Of a DNA stretch of 64,000 nucleotides, positions 12,166 through 23,400 are shown piece after piece (position 1 is the first letter of the stretch; each line of letters starts with the position of its first letter). The stretch is from Brachypodius melanocephalos (lineage: Eukaryota; Chordata; Aves; Passeriformes; Pycnonotidae), in NCBI GenBank assembly GCA_013398615.1, contig VZSR01003798.1, forward strand, positions 7,780,258-7,844,257, written 5' to 3'. The notes below the pieces were generated by a model. That model searched no databases, had not been told where the DNA came from, and saw nothing but the letters and a program-made list of their open reading frames with translations. Position numbers and translations under genes: made by a program.

Positions 12166-15100
12166 CAGATTTCACCTGGCTTCTCTAGTCCTGCTCCTGA
12201 TGTCCATGGGGTATCTGAGGAGTGGGGAGCTGTCAGACCACACTGAGCACAGGAGAGGCTCAGAAAGGTGACCATGGAGCACAATTAAACACACAAACTC
12301 CAGAGGAGCCAGCAGCTGGAGCTACCCTGACATCGCCTCCCTCAAGGTGGGCTCGTCCAGGAGATGTTTGGACATTTACAGCCACAGCAGTTTAAACACC
12401 AGAATAATTCACAACTTTCTGACTCACTGCAGCCAAGAGGAATATTCAGTACTAGGGGAAGAATGAATTGCTCCACTTCAATTCTTTCTAATGTAAGATT
12501 TCAAGCCTTACCAAAAGAAAAGGGTTACTTTTAAGTATAAAAATGACTAATGAAAACTGGAACAAACCATTTGCCTTCAGATAAGGTTTGTTTAAAGTTT
12601 AATGGTTTTGGACTTTTTTGAAGTTTCAGCTCAATCAAAAATAAGATGACTTTTCTTGCAGTCAAATATTAACACAGTTCTAATAGCCAAGCTGATGCAA
12701 AAATAGGGGCTAAATCAGCCCTTACAGGGTAAAGAATGACAGCATATCCCTCTCACAAGGATGTGGAAAAAGTAGTCCTAGAAATATCTAAATAGGGAGA
12801 AGGAAGGCAATTAATTCCACATTTCCCAAAACATTTTTTTGAGTGTGTTGGTTGGGCTATTAAAAACACAGTTATTTATAGAAACCTGTAAGACTTGTGT
12901 GAAAGGAGACCTTGTTAGGAGAAGTGGTAGTCATTTTGGACTGGCCAAGTATGTGTGCAGTGCTTTTATACCTGCAGGGCATTTCCTCAGGGCAGAGCCA
13001 ACATTAGAATGCAGATTTTTGCAGTATACCATCTCCCTCTCCCATATTTCTAGAGGTTAGCCTTCCCTAGGGAGGAAAGGGAAAGAACTCCAAAGAATCA
13101 AAACATGCAGCCACTGACTGGCTACTTCCCTTTCAAAAGGGGAGATAAATACACATACATCCACCTGATTGCATGTATTAATAAGCAATAACCTTTTTCT
13201 GCTTGAAGGGACAGACTACACACATATGGGATCCTTGAGGTTTTATCTCACTGGGTATCTTTCCCCCCATTTGTTCCATTTGTTTTGGTACCTGGCATTG
13301 TTTCTCATGGCTATTTTAGCTGTAGCTTCTTTTTTTTTCCACCTAACATAATTTGAAGGCAGAAAAAAACACACCAGGCTGCATTTCTATAAAATATGTG
13401 CATGCTCCCAAGAGCTGTTACCTGAATTTGTGGGTCTAAACTTGTGAAATGGGTGTGCTTGCAGTTCTGGTAGCTGACACCCTCTAAAGCCCAGCTCAAC
13501 ACAGAAGGACCAAGCTCAAGATTCCATTTTGTCGGCAAGACAACCTTTCCACAAACCATCAGAGTGAAAGAGCAGCTTGTCTTTGTTCACTTGGCTTTAC
13601 AGTGCTGCCAACAAGAACAGATGCAGATACAGCACAAGGATGCTGGGGGACAACTCTGGGAGCAGGGAAACCTGCTGAAAGCAGAGAGGGCAGGGATGGC
13701 TGTCCCAGCCAGGAGGGAACCTGCACCTGCCTTGCTTTCACCTGTGAGAGGATTTCTTGTTTCTACAGGCACTGAAACCTCTACACCGCTGAGAAGTCCA
13801 TGCAGTTAGAAGATTTCTGGATATCAGCTTGGAGATTTATGTAAGTTTTCTATTGGATTACTTCCAGTAATTGCATCTATCTAATTACTCTGGGCCTACG
13901 GAAAAGCTGAGCAGCTTCCTGTATCCACGACATTCTCAAAAACTCGGGATAAAAAGCTGTCTCTTGTTTGGAACCAGAAATGTGCTAAAACAGCATCAAC
14001 ATGACATTAGTGGAGTGTCAAACCAGGACTCCTGTCCTCCTAGTCAAAAATCACTTCTAAGCCTGGATGGGATGTCAGTCATTGCCATGCAGGGCCCTTT
14101 CTTTTTCTGGTTGTTGATGCCTAATCCCACAATTTTCTGCTCAATACTCCTTCCCCTTCCACCATTTTTCTCTCTGACTCTTTACTAAGAGAATAAAGAT
14201 GCAGCCTGCTCTGATTTCTTCCTTACTCAGCCACCAATTTACACAAAGCTCATGGAAGCTTATCTCCTTGAAGTCCTTTACACATCTGTTCAGTCTGATT
14301 AAAATACCCCAGTAAGTGAGGTGGGATGTGGGACAAGGAACTAGCAGTTGGATAGAAAAAAAAAAATCCCATGTTGTTTCCATTTAAAAAGCAAACAAAA
14401 ATACTCCAACAACATTTTTTAACAAAATCAGGAAAACGGGAAACTTAGTCTGGACCCATAATTCTCACAGACCACTTGGTTGCTTTTACTTGAACTGCTT
14501 AATTCATTCCCAGTCAGGTGTGTACCCTTTAGAAATGTGAGCTTTTCAGGAAAGGATAAAGAACCAAAAAATTACAGGGTCGGAATCCTGAACAGAAATT
14601 CAAATGTAACTCAGGATAAGTATTTTACTGACCATAGCACTCCTAAAAAACTCAACTAGCAACCAAGGAAGCCACATCCTGGGTGTCAGCAGGCACCATC
14701 GGCAAGGTGCAGTCCTGAACAATTATTGATGCCCAGAACCTTCAGGTCAGGAAGAAAATTGTCACTGATCAATTGGCACACACAGTCTCCAAATCTATTT
14801 ACACTGTTACAGCCACGTAGTGTGTTCCACCATTATTTTAGCCACTTGATCTCCTGGATAATTTTTTTTCTCTTAGCAATTAATATTGCCAGTAATTACT
14901 ACATGAAGTTATGCTTCTTTAAAAGCATAATTGCAATTTCCACTCCCAGCTAACACAAGGTAACAACCATTTGTGTGATGAACCCTGGCATTCAATGGTG
15001 ACATTAATGAACTCAGAGCAAAAATAAAGAGAGCAAATGACACACAGTCCAAGGAAATACTTGCACTATGGACTTAAACACCAAATCACAAAGTTATTTT

Positions 15101-15619
15101 CTTCCTCTGTCTGGGAACATACAATTATTTAGTATTCATATTACAGTGCAGTCCCATCTCAAGCTGATTTAAAGCCTACATTATAATTGCTAATGATTAC
15201 TCATGAAAAAGAGACTATTATATGTAAAAACTGCAATCAGCACTAATCTATTCACCTATCCATTTTATACTGATACATTTTCTAAACAAAGCTCTGCCTG
15301 AATTGCTCATAATTAGCTTCTATTCTTACATTTTTAATTGCTCTTCTCCCCCTCCCATTTTCAAACACAACATTATACATATCTTCAGACTTTTCCTTTT
15401 TTTGAAAGATTTGGGCTCAATTCTTAGGAGTGAAAACCTGACACTGTAGAACTTGAAGTTTTAAAATAACTCCTCTGTTGTCAAATAATAAATGCCTAAG
15501 CAGTGTATCAGGAAATAAATATTTTAAAACAAGATCAAAATTTCAGGCACAGCATCCATGTAGTCTGAGAGCATCTAAGAGAGCACTAAGGGAGAAGAGG
15601 TAACTTAGCTACCATTTTA

Positions 15620-15638
15620 TTTTTTTTTTTTTTTTTTT
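15620..15638 (+). repeat. Poly-T tract, 19 T
   Basis: An uninterrupted run of 19 T, preceded by ATTTTA. It could be the reverse complement of a poly-A tail, but no element body follows on the right. Confidence 0.95.
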
Positions 15639-16104
15639 CAAAAGCCAAGTGCATTCTGCCCCTCATCTGCAGGCTGTCAAGAGCCTGGTAATCAAGAGAC
15701 ATTTGGCACTCCAGCTGGGAAAAACACTGCATTTAAGGGTCTCTGTCTGCTGAGACCCTAGAGCTGCTATCCAGTTTTCATATACATGGCACTGAAGTTG
15801 CTCCTTTTACTCCGCTGTCTCTCAGACACCCCAGCATGATTTCATGGAAAGGTGTCCTGGTTTTGGCTGGGATGGAGTTAATTTTCTTTGCAGTAGCTGG
15901 AACGGGGCTGTGTTTTTGGATTTGTGCTGATAACAGTATTGATGGCACAGGGATGTTGTTGATGCTGCTGGGCAGAGCTTGCACAGAGCCATGACCTGTT
16001 CTGCTCTTCACCCCAGCCCAGCTGTGAGGAGACTGGGGGTGCACCAGGATCTGGGAGGGGGCACAGCTGACCCCAAGTGAGCCCATGGGACAAAATGCTC
16101 AGCA

Positions 16105-16110
16105 TATAAA
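16105..16110 (+). promoter_or_regulatory. TATA box of the solo LTR
   Basis: TATAAA within AGCATATAAAGCTGGGG, about 250 bases into the LTR, where the U3 promoter of this family is expected. It could still drive transcription to the right, but nothing recognisable lies there. Confidence 0.6.
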
Positions 16111-16289
16111 GCTGGGGAAGAAGGAAGAAGAGGGAGGGACTCAGAGTGGTTGTGTTTGCCTTCCCAAGTGACTATTATGTGTGAAGGAGCCCAGCTCTCC
16201 TGGAGATGGTGAACACCTGCCTGCCCACAGGATGTGGTGAATGAATTCCCTGCTTCATTTTGATTCCCTGCACAGCTTTTGCTTCACCC

Positions 16290-16295
16290 ATTAAA
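16290..16295 (+). terminator. Polyadenylation signal of the solo LTR
   Basis: ATTAAA lies 180 bases after the TATA box and is followed by a T-rich stretch with GTGTCTTTAT, a plausible downstream element. The position suits the R region of the LTR. Confidence 0.5.
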
Positions 16296-16415
16296 GTGTC
16301 TTTATCTCAACCCACGAGTTCTCACTTTTACACTCATGATTTTCTCCCCCATCCCAGTGCAGAGGGAGCGAATGGCTGTGTAGTGCTTAGTGACTGGTGG
16401 GGGTAAACCACAACA

Positions 16416-17748
16416 AAAGACAACTGGAACAGCTCACATGTGAGAGCCAACGAAGCCTGCTCTGTACTGTACAGCTTAAGTTCTCCTAGTTATTAGGTAG
16501 TGCTCCTACATATGAGATGATGTGTCTTGCTTAGGAGCATCCCCCTGTCAAAGTAACACTTGGAGAAAATGGAATTCAAATTTGTAACACCCATTCAGGC
16601 ATTTTCTTCTTTTTGCCCTATGAAAATCAGTCCCACCCTTATATTCAGAATAATATCCCTGGTCCTCAGAGAGCAAGAAGGAATACATCTGGCTTCAGCT
16701 ACAGACAGAAGAGAGCAGCTCGTTGCTGAGTGTTCTCTGCCAAATCTCTTCCCCACACAAAGTTATGCAAAACCAGACAAAATTATCCTGTTTCAGTGTA
16801 TTCAACTTGTGGAAAAAAACTGATTTTAATGAACTGTTCCTCTGCTAAAGCACTTAAAAGTGGCATTTGCTAACGCTCGTCTTTACATCAATTTCAGTGG
16901 TTGTTGGATCAGACTCTCAATCTGCAAGAGTCCTTCACAACCAGTTTTATGCAATTTCCAAAGTGTTGCACTAATCACTAGATGCTTTAATCTTCATAAA
17001 TGCAGGAGAGCTCTTAGGGACTAGTGCTACAGTGACTGGAAAAACTCATTCCAAAACATTTTAATCCTTTCAGAAGCCTTGCATTTTCAAGCTCAACAAA
17101 AAAAAAAATGGAGTGCACAACCTGCATGAGTTTGCATAAGGAAATATTCAGAGCTAAAAATTACCAAATTCACTAAGTGAATAATAAGTCTACTTGCCAG
17201 CACAGTTAGAGAACGGAATTCATGGATGAATTTCAACTCAAGGCAGACAGCACCTTGAACTGTTTCAATTTGCATCTGTATTTCCAAACTTTCAACAACT
17301 TGGAAAGATTCATACATATGCATCATATGTATTCATGAGAAAGCCATGCATACAAACACATCATCACACACATTCTGTTTCCAGTTACATGTCCCAGCAG
17401 AGTATCTGTGTTTTGATTTCAAGGCAGTACTGCCCAATATATCCAGGAAAAGTCACTGCTAAGATTTGCTGGTCTCACTGTGGATTGGGTTTAGCTCACA
17501 ACCACAACTTGCCATTTTCTCACAACTGCTCCAGCATATACTTCCATCACATCCAAACATCCCTGCCAGCATGAACAGTGAAGCAGAGAGTGCTTTCTGA
17601 CATGTTCTCTTTTTCCCTAGGCCCACAGGACATTATCATAGGCGAATTTATAAGGAAATCAGTAACACTACAGTGGATGCAAGGAAGGGAAGAGAAAATG
17701 AAATCTGGTTAGCAGGAATTTTCAGATTCAGCAGTTTTCTTTCAATAG
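16416..17748. other. Unique sequence between the two LTRs
   Basis: This 1.3-kb spacer has no retroviral internal features: no primer-binding site after the left LTR, no polypurine tract before the right one and no gag, pro or pol-like frame. The longest frame is 87 codons (16560-16823) and unrecognised. The two LTRs therefore look like independent insertions rather than the ends of one provirus. Confidence 0.65.
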
Positions 17749-17960
17749 CAGCCGTGGTTCTGGCTGGGATGGAGTTAACTCTCCCCATGGCAGCTCATGC
17801 ATTTGTGCATGTGTTATAACGCTGATAATGCACCAGTGCCGTGGCTGTTGCTGAGCAGCTCACACTGCAGCAGGGCTTTCTCTCCAACCTCACCTTCTCT
17901 TCCCAAAGCCCTGCAAGGCAGTTTCAGTGCACGAGGATGGAAAGGCAAACAGCCTGGGCA

Positions 17961-17993
17961 GCAGAGATATTCCAGACTGAGCAGAGATATTCC
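17961..17993 (+). repeat. Direct repeat of 13 bp inside the second LTR
   Basis: GCAGAGATATTCC occurs at 17961-17973 and again at 17981-17993, giving a 20-bp period. It has no equivalent in the first LTR and probably arose by local duplication after insertion or in a subfamily. Confidence 0.8.
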
Positions 17994-18148
17994 TCAGCAC
18001 GTGATATCTCACTCTGCAATAAAAATCTGAGGGGTGGGAGTGTGGGGAAATTTGTGGTTAAAGCACACCTTCCAAAGCAACAATTACACTACTGGGGCCC
18101 TTCTTCCCAGGCAGTGACTAGACATCTCCCTGATGATAGGAAGTGGAG

Positions 18149-18154
18149 AATAAA
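18149..18154 (+). terminator. Polyadenylation signal of the second LTR
   Basis: AATAAA followed by a T-rich stretch (CCTCTTTTTGCTTTGG), at roughly the same place relative to the LTR end as the ATTAAA of the first LTR. Confidence 0.45.
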
Positions 18155-18396
18155 TATCCTCTTTTTGCTTTGGTTTTCTGTGCAGCCTTTACTTTTCTCG
18201 TTAGACTGCTTTTATCTGAACCCTTGGGCTTGTTCATCTTTTATCTTCCTGACCCGTGGAGGAAGTGGATCAAGAGAACAACTGGGTCTGGCAGCCAGCT
18301 GAGGTCACCACACCATCATATCTATTTTAGAGCAAAAATTGCCATTGCCTGTTTCAAAGTATTGTTGGTGTTGCTATAAACTTGTACATCAGATTG

Positions 18397-18438
18397 CCTT
18401 GAGGCTCGCTGTTATGCTGGCACAACAGGAGCCTCAGG
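18397..18438. repeat. Imperfect inverted repeat (hairpin)
   Basis: The left arm CCTTGAGGCTCGCTGTT (18397-18413) and right arm AACAGGAGCCTCAGG (18424-18438) pair over 15 bp with two single-base bulges and a loop of about 10 bases. It is shorter than a typical microRNA precursor stem. No target duplication or mobile-element context is visible. Confidence 0.6.
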
Positions 18439-20402
18439 AGACCAACATCACACTCACATTCATGGTTTAATAAAACAGGACAATGTTAACCTCTGCCAAT
18501 TTTAAAACTTCTGATCTTTCTGTGGAAGCCAAACAAGTCACATATAGCAATCTGCGTTTGTAAAGCTACTGCTTTGATGCAATAACTTCTCTGAAAGGAT
18601 CCTAACTTTAGGAAAAAAAAAAATCAAAGAAAAAACCCAAACCCTGTACAGCCCATTTATGCTTTCAGCCACCTGAGCACTAAGATTCTCTCTAGCTGCA
18701 GCCATATCACCCTAAGTGTTATCCTTGTTCTCTTCAGGGAAAAGAAGATTGCAACCGTCTCATGTGCACAGAGATATCACAAGCAAAATAATTATTCATT
18801 CTATTGTCTTATCCTTGTGCCAAGAACATGACCATCATTTACAAGGCTTGATTTGAATCAAAACTGCTGTGTTTTGAAGAGAGCTGTCAATGATACTTAG
18901 GACTTACACGAGCCTTTCCCAAGACTTACAAAATCAAATCAAAATCATTTAACTATCTGCCATTCATATGTGCTTGATAAGTTGAAAAGAGCTAACTTTC
19001 AAATCTTTTTACAAAGAAATGAAGGCATTCTTTTATGAAATCTGACTCTAGCTAAAGACGTAACATCAGCTTGGAAAAGCAGAGTGACACAGTTCCTCTG
19101 ACCATTTCATACAGCAGACTCCTGCAACAAGTAAAGGCTTCCATTTTGAAAGCATTGCTAAAAAGTGCCTGAAATTTTAACCCCAACTGAACAGATACTG
19201 ATTACATTGACACAAGAGAACCCTCAACATTGCTGGGTCCTGGGAACAGCCGTGAGTGTTCAGTTTCCACAGAGCCACACTGCAAGAACCCAGCTCTAAG
19301 GCAGAGCTGCTCAGTGTTGTGTGATCCCAGCTGGCACAGAATCCTGAGGTACACACCAAAAAACAAGCTGAAGCTGCAGTTTCTTACTTGGGAGATGAAG
19401 TGACTAAATTGCTCTAGATTTGCAAGAAATGCAGATCTTTTCCTCTTAAAAAGCCATCCTCCTTGCTGAGGCACTGCCAGTGAAGCCATGTCTCCTCTGC
19501 AGTATCCTTAGTTTCCCTCTTGCTACACACAAGTTGCCTCTACCAACTCTGACTGAACTCTGCTTTGGCCCCAGCTGCACACACTTTGATTTTCTGCATT
19601 TTTTCCTTCTACTCCCAAAGCTTTTCAGCTCACACTTCAAACAGCTCTCTCCTTTCTGTGTCTTTGTTTGTATCGTGACATGTCACTGCAGACTCACAGC
19701 AGGCTTTGCAGTGTGTGCTGGGTCAGCTGTTGTCTGCCCTTCATGTTCCAGGACATCTTTGGCTTTAGCTGGACAGAAGTCCTAACATATAAGAAAGATC
19801 TGAAGACAGAAACTGGTAAGAAAAATTCTGCTACATCTAAGACCTTGTGATAGTTTTTTTTCCCAATTTTTGTAGCCCAGGTACTTCCTAGTTCGGGCAG
19901 TTTAACACCATTTCTACTTCAGGGAAAGCATGTTTGCCGTACTTAAATGAATATAAATCGTGTGGACATCCTTACTAAATTAGATAGTAATATTTTATTT
20001 AACTTTGGGAAAAAAACCAAACCAGGGCTAATCTAAGTTAGAATAAATTGCCTTTCCCTCAGACATTTGCCCCAAGCTGTTAACCATTATCATTAAGGGA
20101 AACAAACTCATACAGCATCCTTATGTTGTGGAGGCAAGTTGCTGATGTCAGCATTGGCTGGCATGATGTTAGATCTACAGGCAAAATTCATGAGCATACT
20201 TTACTTCTTTCCACATGCTGTTTCATTTTCATTTCAAAAATGAGGGCATCACTAGTCTTTTTGCTTTATTCAGAATCAGAGCAGTCTTAAGGTAGGTGAG
20301 AAAACAAACTAGAAAACAACTCCTGGCTGGCATATGACAGATCAGTCAAAAACCTACAGATTTTCATCACTGCAATCAAAATTAACCAAGAGGGGGTCTC
20401 AG

Positions 20403-20475
20403 AGGGCCCATGGCAGGGAGGTTGAATTAGATGACTCAATTTAGGGCCCTTCCAATCCAAAGCCTTCAATGAGCC
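20403..20475 (+). mobile_element. CR1 LINE 3' end fragment, plus orientation
   Basis: GGCCCATGGCAGGGAGGTTG, then AATTAGATGACTC and GGGCCCTTCCAATCCAAAGCC, follow the familiar avian CR1 3' region (gcaggggttggaactagatga...ggtcccttccaaccca). The terminal octamer repeats have decayed to CTTCAATGAG. CR1 copies are usually truncated at the 5' end, as here, so no open reading frame is expected. Confidence 0.75.
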
Positions 20476-23400
20476 AGAGCTACACTGCCTCAGTACCTTT
20501 TGAAGAATACTGGTTAGATAGTTATTTTTATTGGCTATCAGTAAAGCAGCATATATATTCTTTTTTTTCCCCTGCAGAAATTTTTCATGCACTTGCTGCA
20601 GTAAATGAGGATGTTATGGTTGTGTGAAAGATCTGAGAGAAAACTCTATGGAGCCTGCAGGAATTAAAACAATAGTGCATCTCCTAAACACTGATTATGA
20701 CATGATAGTTAGTGCACTGACACTCATGGGGGGAAAAAGCTAGTTGGCATAAAACACACACTTCTCTGCAGTTGGTGCTTTTCTATGCCAAAACCTGCTT
20801 AGAAATGAAGCAGCAATTCGGGTATCTGAAGTAAATAAGTGACAGATTCCAAGGCTCCAAGTTGCCTGATACCACATGGGGCAGCTGCTGAGACATCTCA
20901 GCAACAAAAACGCTCTTGCAAAGCCAAGTGTGGCGTTAGACAGGCACAGAACATCCCAGCCCAACTGCTGGCAGACTGCTGCCTTGGTTCTGAAATGAAT
21001 TTGTTAACCCAACAGTCATCTACGGACAAGAAAGCAGCTCTGGCTGCATATTTTTACAAGTATTCTCTAGTTTCCCCTGTGCTGCTGCAGCATAATGACT
21101 TTTCATAATGACAGAAGAACAAACCAGTGTTTTAATTTTGGAAGTGTCATTACTCATGTATCCAATCCTCATGAATTAGTTTAAGTAGAAGACATAAATG
21201 AATGCTGAAGCTGTGCATTTTCCTTCAGATTTATTCTTCTTTCATATGGTGACTACAAAATGTAAAATGTATTTCTGTTCTTCCTGTAAAGTCATACAGT
21301 CAAGTGTAGCTGAACGGCATCCAAAACTTACAGATGCAAAATTCTAAACTAAGTTTGTATAACTATGTATTTTTATATTTTCAGCTTTCATCAAATTACA
21401 AACTTAACTAGAAATGGTGTAAAGTAATTCATCAGGTGAATAGTTAACACTTCCTTGTGTGTTTATCAATCAGTCCTGAAATTAAGAAACAATTTCAGAT
21501 TGCAAACAATTACTTGATTTTTGGAAATCTCACTTAGGTACTTCTTAGGAGTCCATAGTACGAACTAGGTAGTAGTTCATATACTAAAAACAATGTCAGC
21601 CTTAAGTCAGACAACATTTGCACACAAAATAGCTGAAACTCAAGCACTCAGCAGGACAGAAGGATAGAAACTTAGAAATTATTAAAAACAATACAGAAAT
21701 CCATGTTTAAAAGAGCATGATAGAGCTCACTGTTTCCAAAGGAATTGTTTTCACTATACTTACATTCACAACAGATAAACAAAGAGGTAATAGAGAAACA
21801 GATAAAGATGATTTAATGTTATAAAGAAAATGAGTCACAAGTGTTTCGTGGTTCCTTAAGCAGAAATCATGAACAAGACCAAGTAGCTGCAATTTTAAAG
21901 CAGGATTTGCCAACACAACACGCAACATGGTAAGTGGGAAGCAACATTTAACTACATTACTGGGCTATTGGGCCACAAGTTCTACTTTTGAAAAATAAAT
22001 AAAAGTTTCTGTAAGGAAAAAACAAGGTTTTATTTATATTTCTGTCTGACTGCGTATTTACATATAAACTTTTAAAAGCAAGAAAACCCAAAGACCTATT
22101 AAAAATTCTTGCAATGTTATTACAAGAACTGACTTATTTACCTCCTTTTTTTGTTTTTCCAGTCCTTGTTCAAGCTGATGGTGAGTGCTGTATATCTAAT
22201 CATAATCCTGCTGTTATCACAGCTGTTATGTGCTTTATTTTTGATGACTTAAAGACAGATGTTCCAAAATTGCCCTAGATTCCTGCCAGCCTTTTCAATT
22301 GCATTATACAAACAATTAAACTTTCCTGACCCTATTCCTGTCTCTAGATAAAATTCAGACGCTGACACTTCAAGAAGCAAATCATGTATGTAAATTTGTT
22401 CTAATGACAGCTATTGATGTGTAGTCATATGCAAATGGAGTATTATCAAACACTAAAATGTCCAGGAGCAGTAGCTGGATGGATGCAGTCAAAAAAAATT
22501 AACTAGAGGATGCATATTCCAGATACTTCCCACAGTATGCAATGCAATTAAACAGAAGCAAAGGGAGATTCACACTAGAAACTGCCTCTCTCCTGCCATG
22601 CCTATTTATTCCCCATCATCTGTTATTATTGTTGAGAATCTTCACATTGTGTCCCAATTAAGCAAATCTCTCAGAATTAAGAAGGGTTCACCTTCTCTAT
22701 CACCACATCTTTAATGTTTGGAACTGAAAACATTGGCACCACCTCATGCTGTATGTGAGCGTGAGCAGTTAAAATAATAACAATTATGATATGTGCTTGC
22801 CAAAAATGATTACAAGTCAAGCTTTATTGCAAGGGTGTCTTGTTTGGGAGGATTTAGCACAATTCGATGGGGTGACAGCAGTTGTCAGGCATTGATACTA
22901 AGCATAATAACTGTTAAAGAGACAACTCACTTATTGAATATTCAGAGTGCTGTGCCATTGTTTGGGCATGTTTGGAATATAGATTATTCTGCTATGGTTT
23001 GTTAGTCCCATAATGAAGATTTTAAAAACTTTACAGCAAAAAAAAAAATCTTTTTGCTTGATATTCTACCCAGTGGGTTTCATAGAACCCAATGATAAAA
23101 AGATGACAGCATTAAAATTTCCTGAGAGTGTGACAAATTCGACTTATCCAAGGCATTTCTTGATTCTAACTTGTAAGTCACTTGTGAGATTTCAAGGATT
23201 CTGCTGTATTTTTCTGTACATTCCAATTGCTTCAATCTTAGCATTGTGTCTTCTATTTCTTTTCTGTTTTCTCCCAGCTTTTTGCCATTTCCTTTCCAAA
23301 AATATTGGGAAAGTATTTAAAAAAAAAAATCCTTAACAAAGAACTCTAAGGTTTATTTCTATCTCACAATATGGGGCCAGCTGATAAATTTAAGAACTAT

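Larger units (their letters stand above)
11111..15852. other. Gene-free AT-rich sequence
   Basis: Nothing coding is supportable. The interval holds a 26-A run (11288-11313), a small CpG cluster (12129-12165) and a 19-T run (15620-15638). Open frames reach only 105 codons and usually have counterparts on the other strand. Confidence 0.65.
15853..16415 (+). mobile_element. Solo LTR of an endogenous retrovirus (avian ERVL-like)
   Basis: A complete 563-bp LTR with TG...CA ends, opening TGTCCTGGTTTTGGCTGGGA and closing AAACCACAACA, which I recognise as the widespread avian ERVL-type LTR. It is flanked by AAAGG (15848-15852) and AAAGA (16416-16420), a 5-bp target duplication with one mismatch; 5 bp is the usual size for ERVL. 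Inside are a U3 TATA box (TATAAA, 16105-16110) and an ATTAAA polyadenylation signal (16290-16295) in the expected order. No primer-binding site or gag/pol sequence follows the right end, so this is a recombination-derived solo LTR. Minus-strand frames at 15778-16086 and 15878-16105 are non-coding shadows. The exact subfamily name needs a repeat-library search. Confidence 0.88.
17749..18312 (+). mobile_element. Second, diverged ERVL-like solo LTR
   Basis: The left end reads GTGGTTCTGGCTGGGATGGAG, shared with the LTR 1.9 kb upstream apart from a small gap, and the right end (CTGGCAGCCAGCTGAGGTCACCACA) aligns with the ending of that family. The two also share the run from TTTCTGTGCAGCCTTTACTT to ATCTGAACCC in degraded form. 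The polyadenylation signal AATAAA is at 18149-18154; the TATA region has drifted to CAATAAAAATC near 18017-18027. No clear target duplication remains, so the left boundary is uncertain by several bases. Greater divergence suggests an older insertion. The 153-codon frame at 17841-18302 lies wholly inside this LTR and is not taken as a gene. Confidence 0.72.

Noticed and set aside
15778..16105. Minus-strand frames of 102 and 75 codons
   Set aside because: They lie mostly or entirely within the first solo LTR and run antisense to it; nothing suggests coding.
15853..18312. A single short provirus bounded by the two LTRs
   Set aside because: The LTRs are unequally diverged, the first has its own target duplication and the spacer shows no retroviral internal features.
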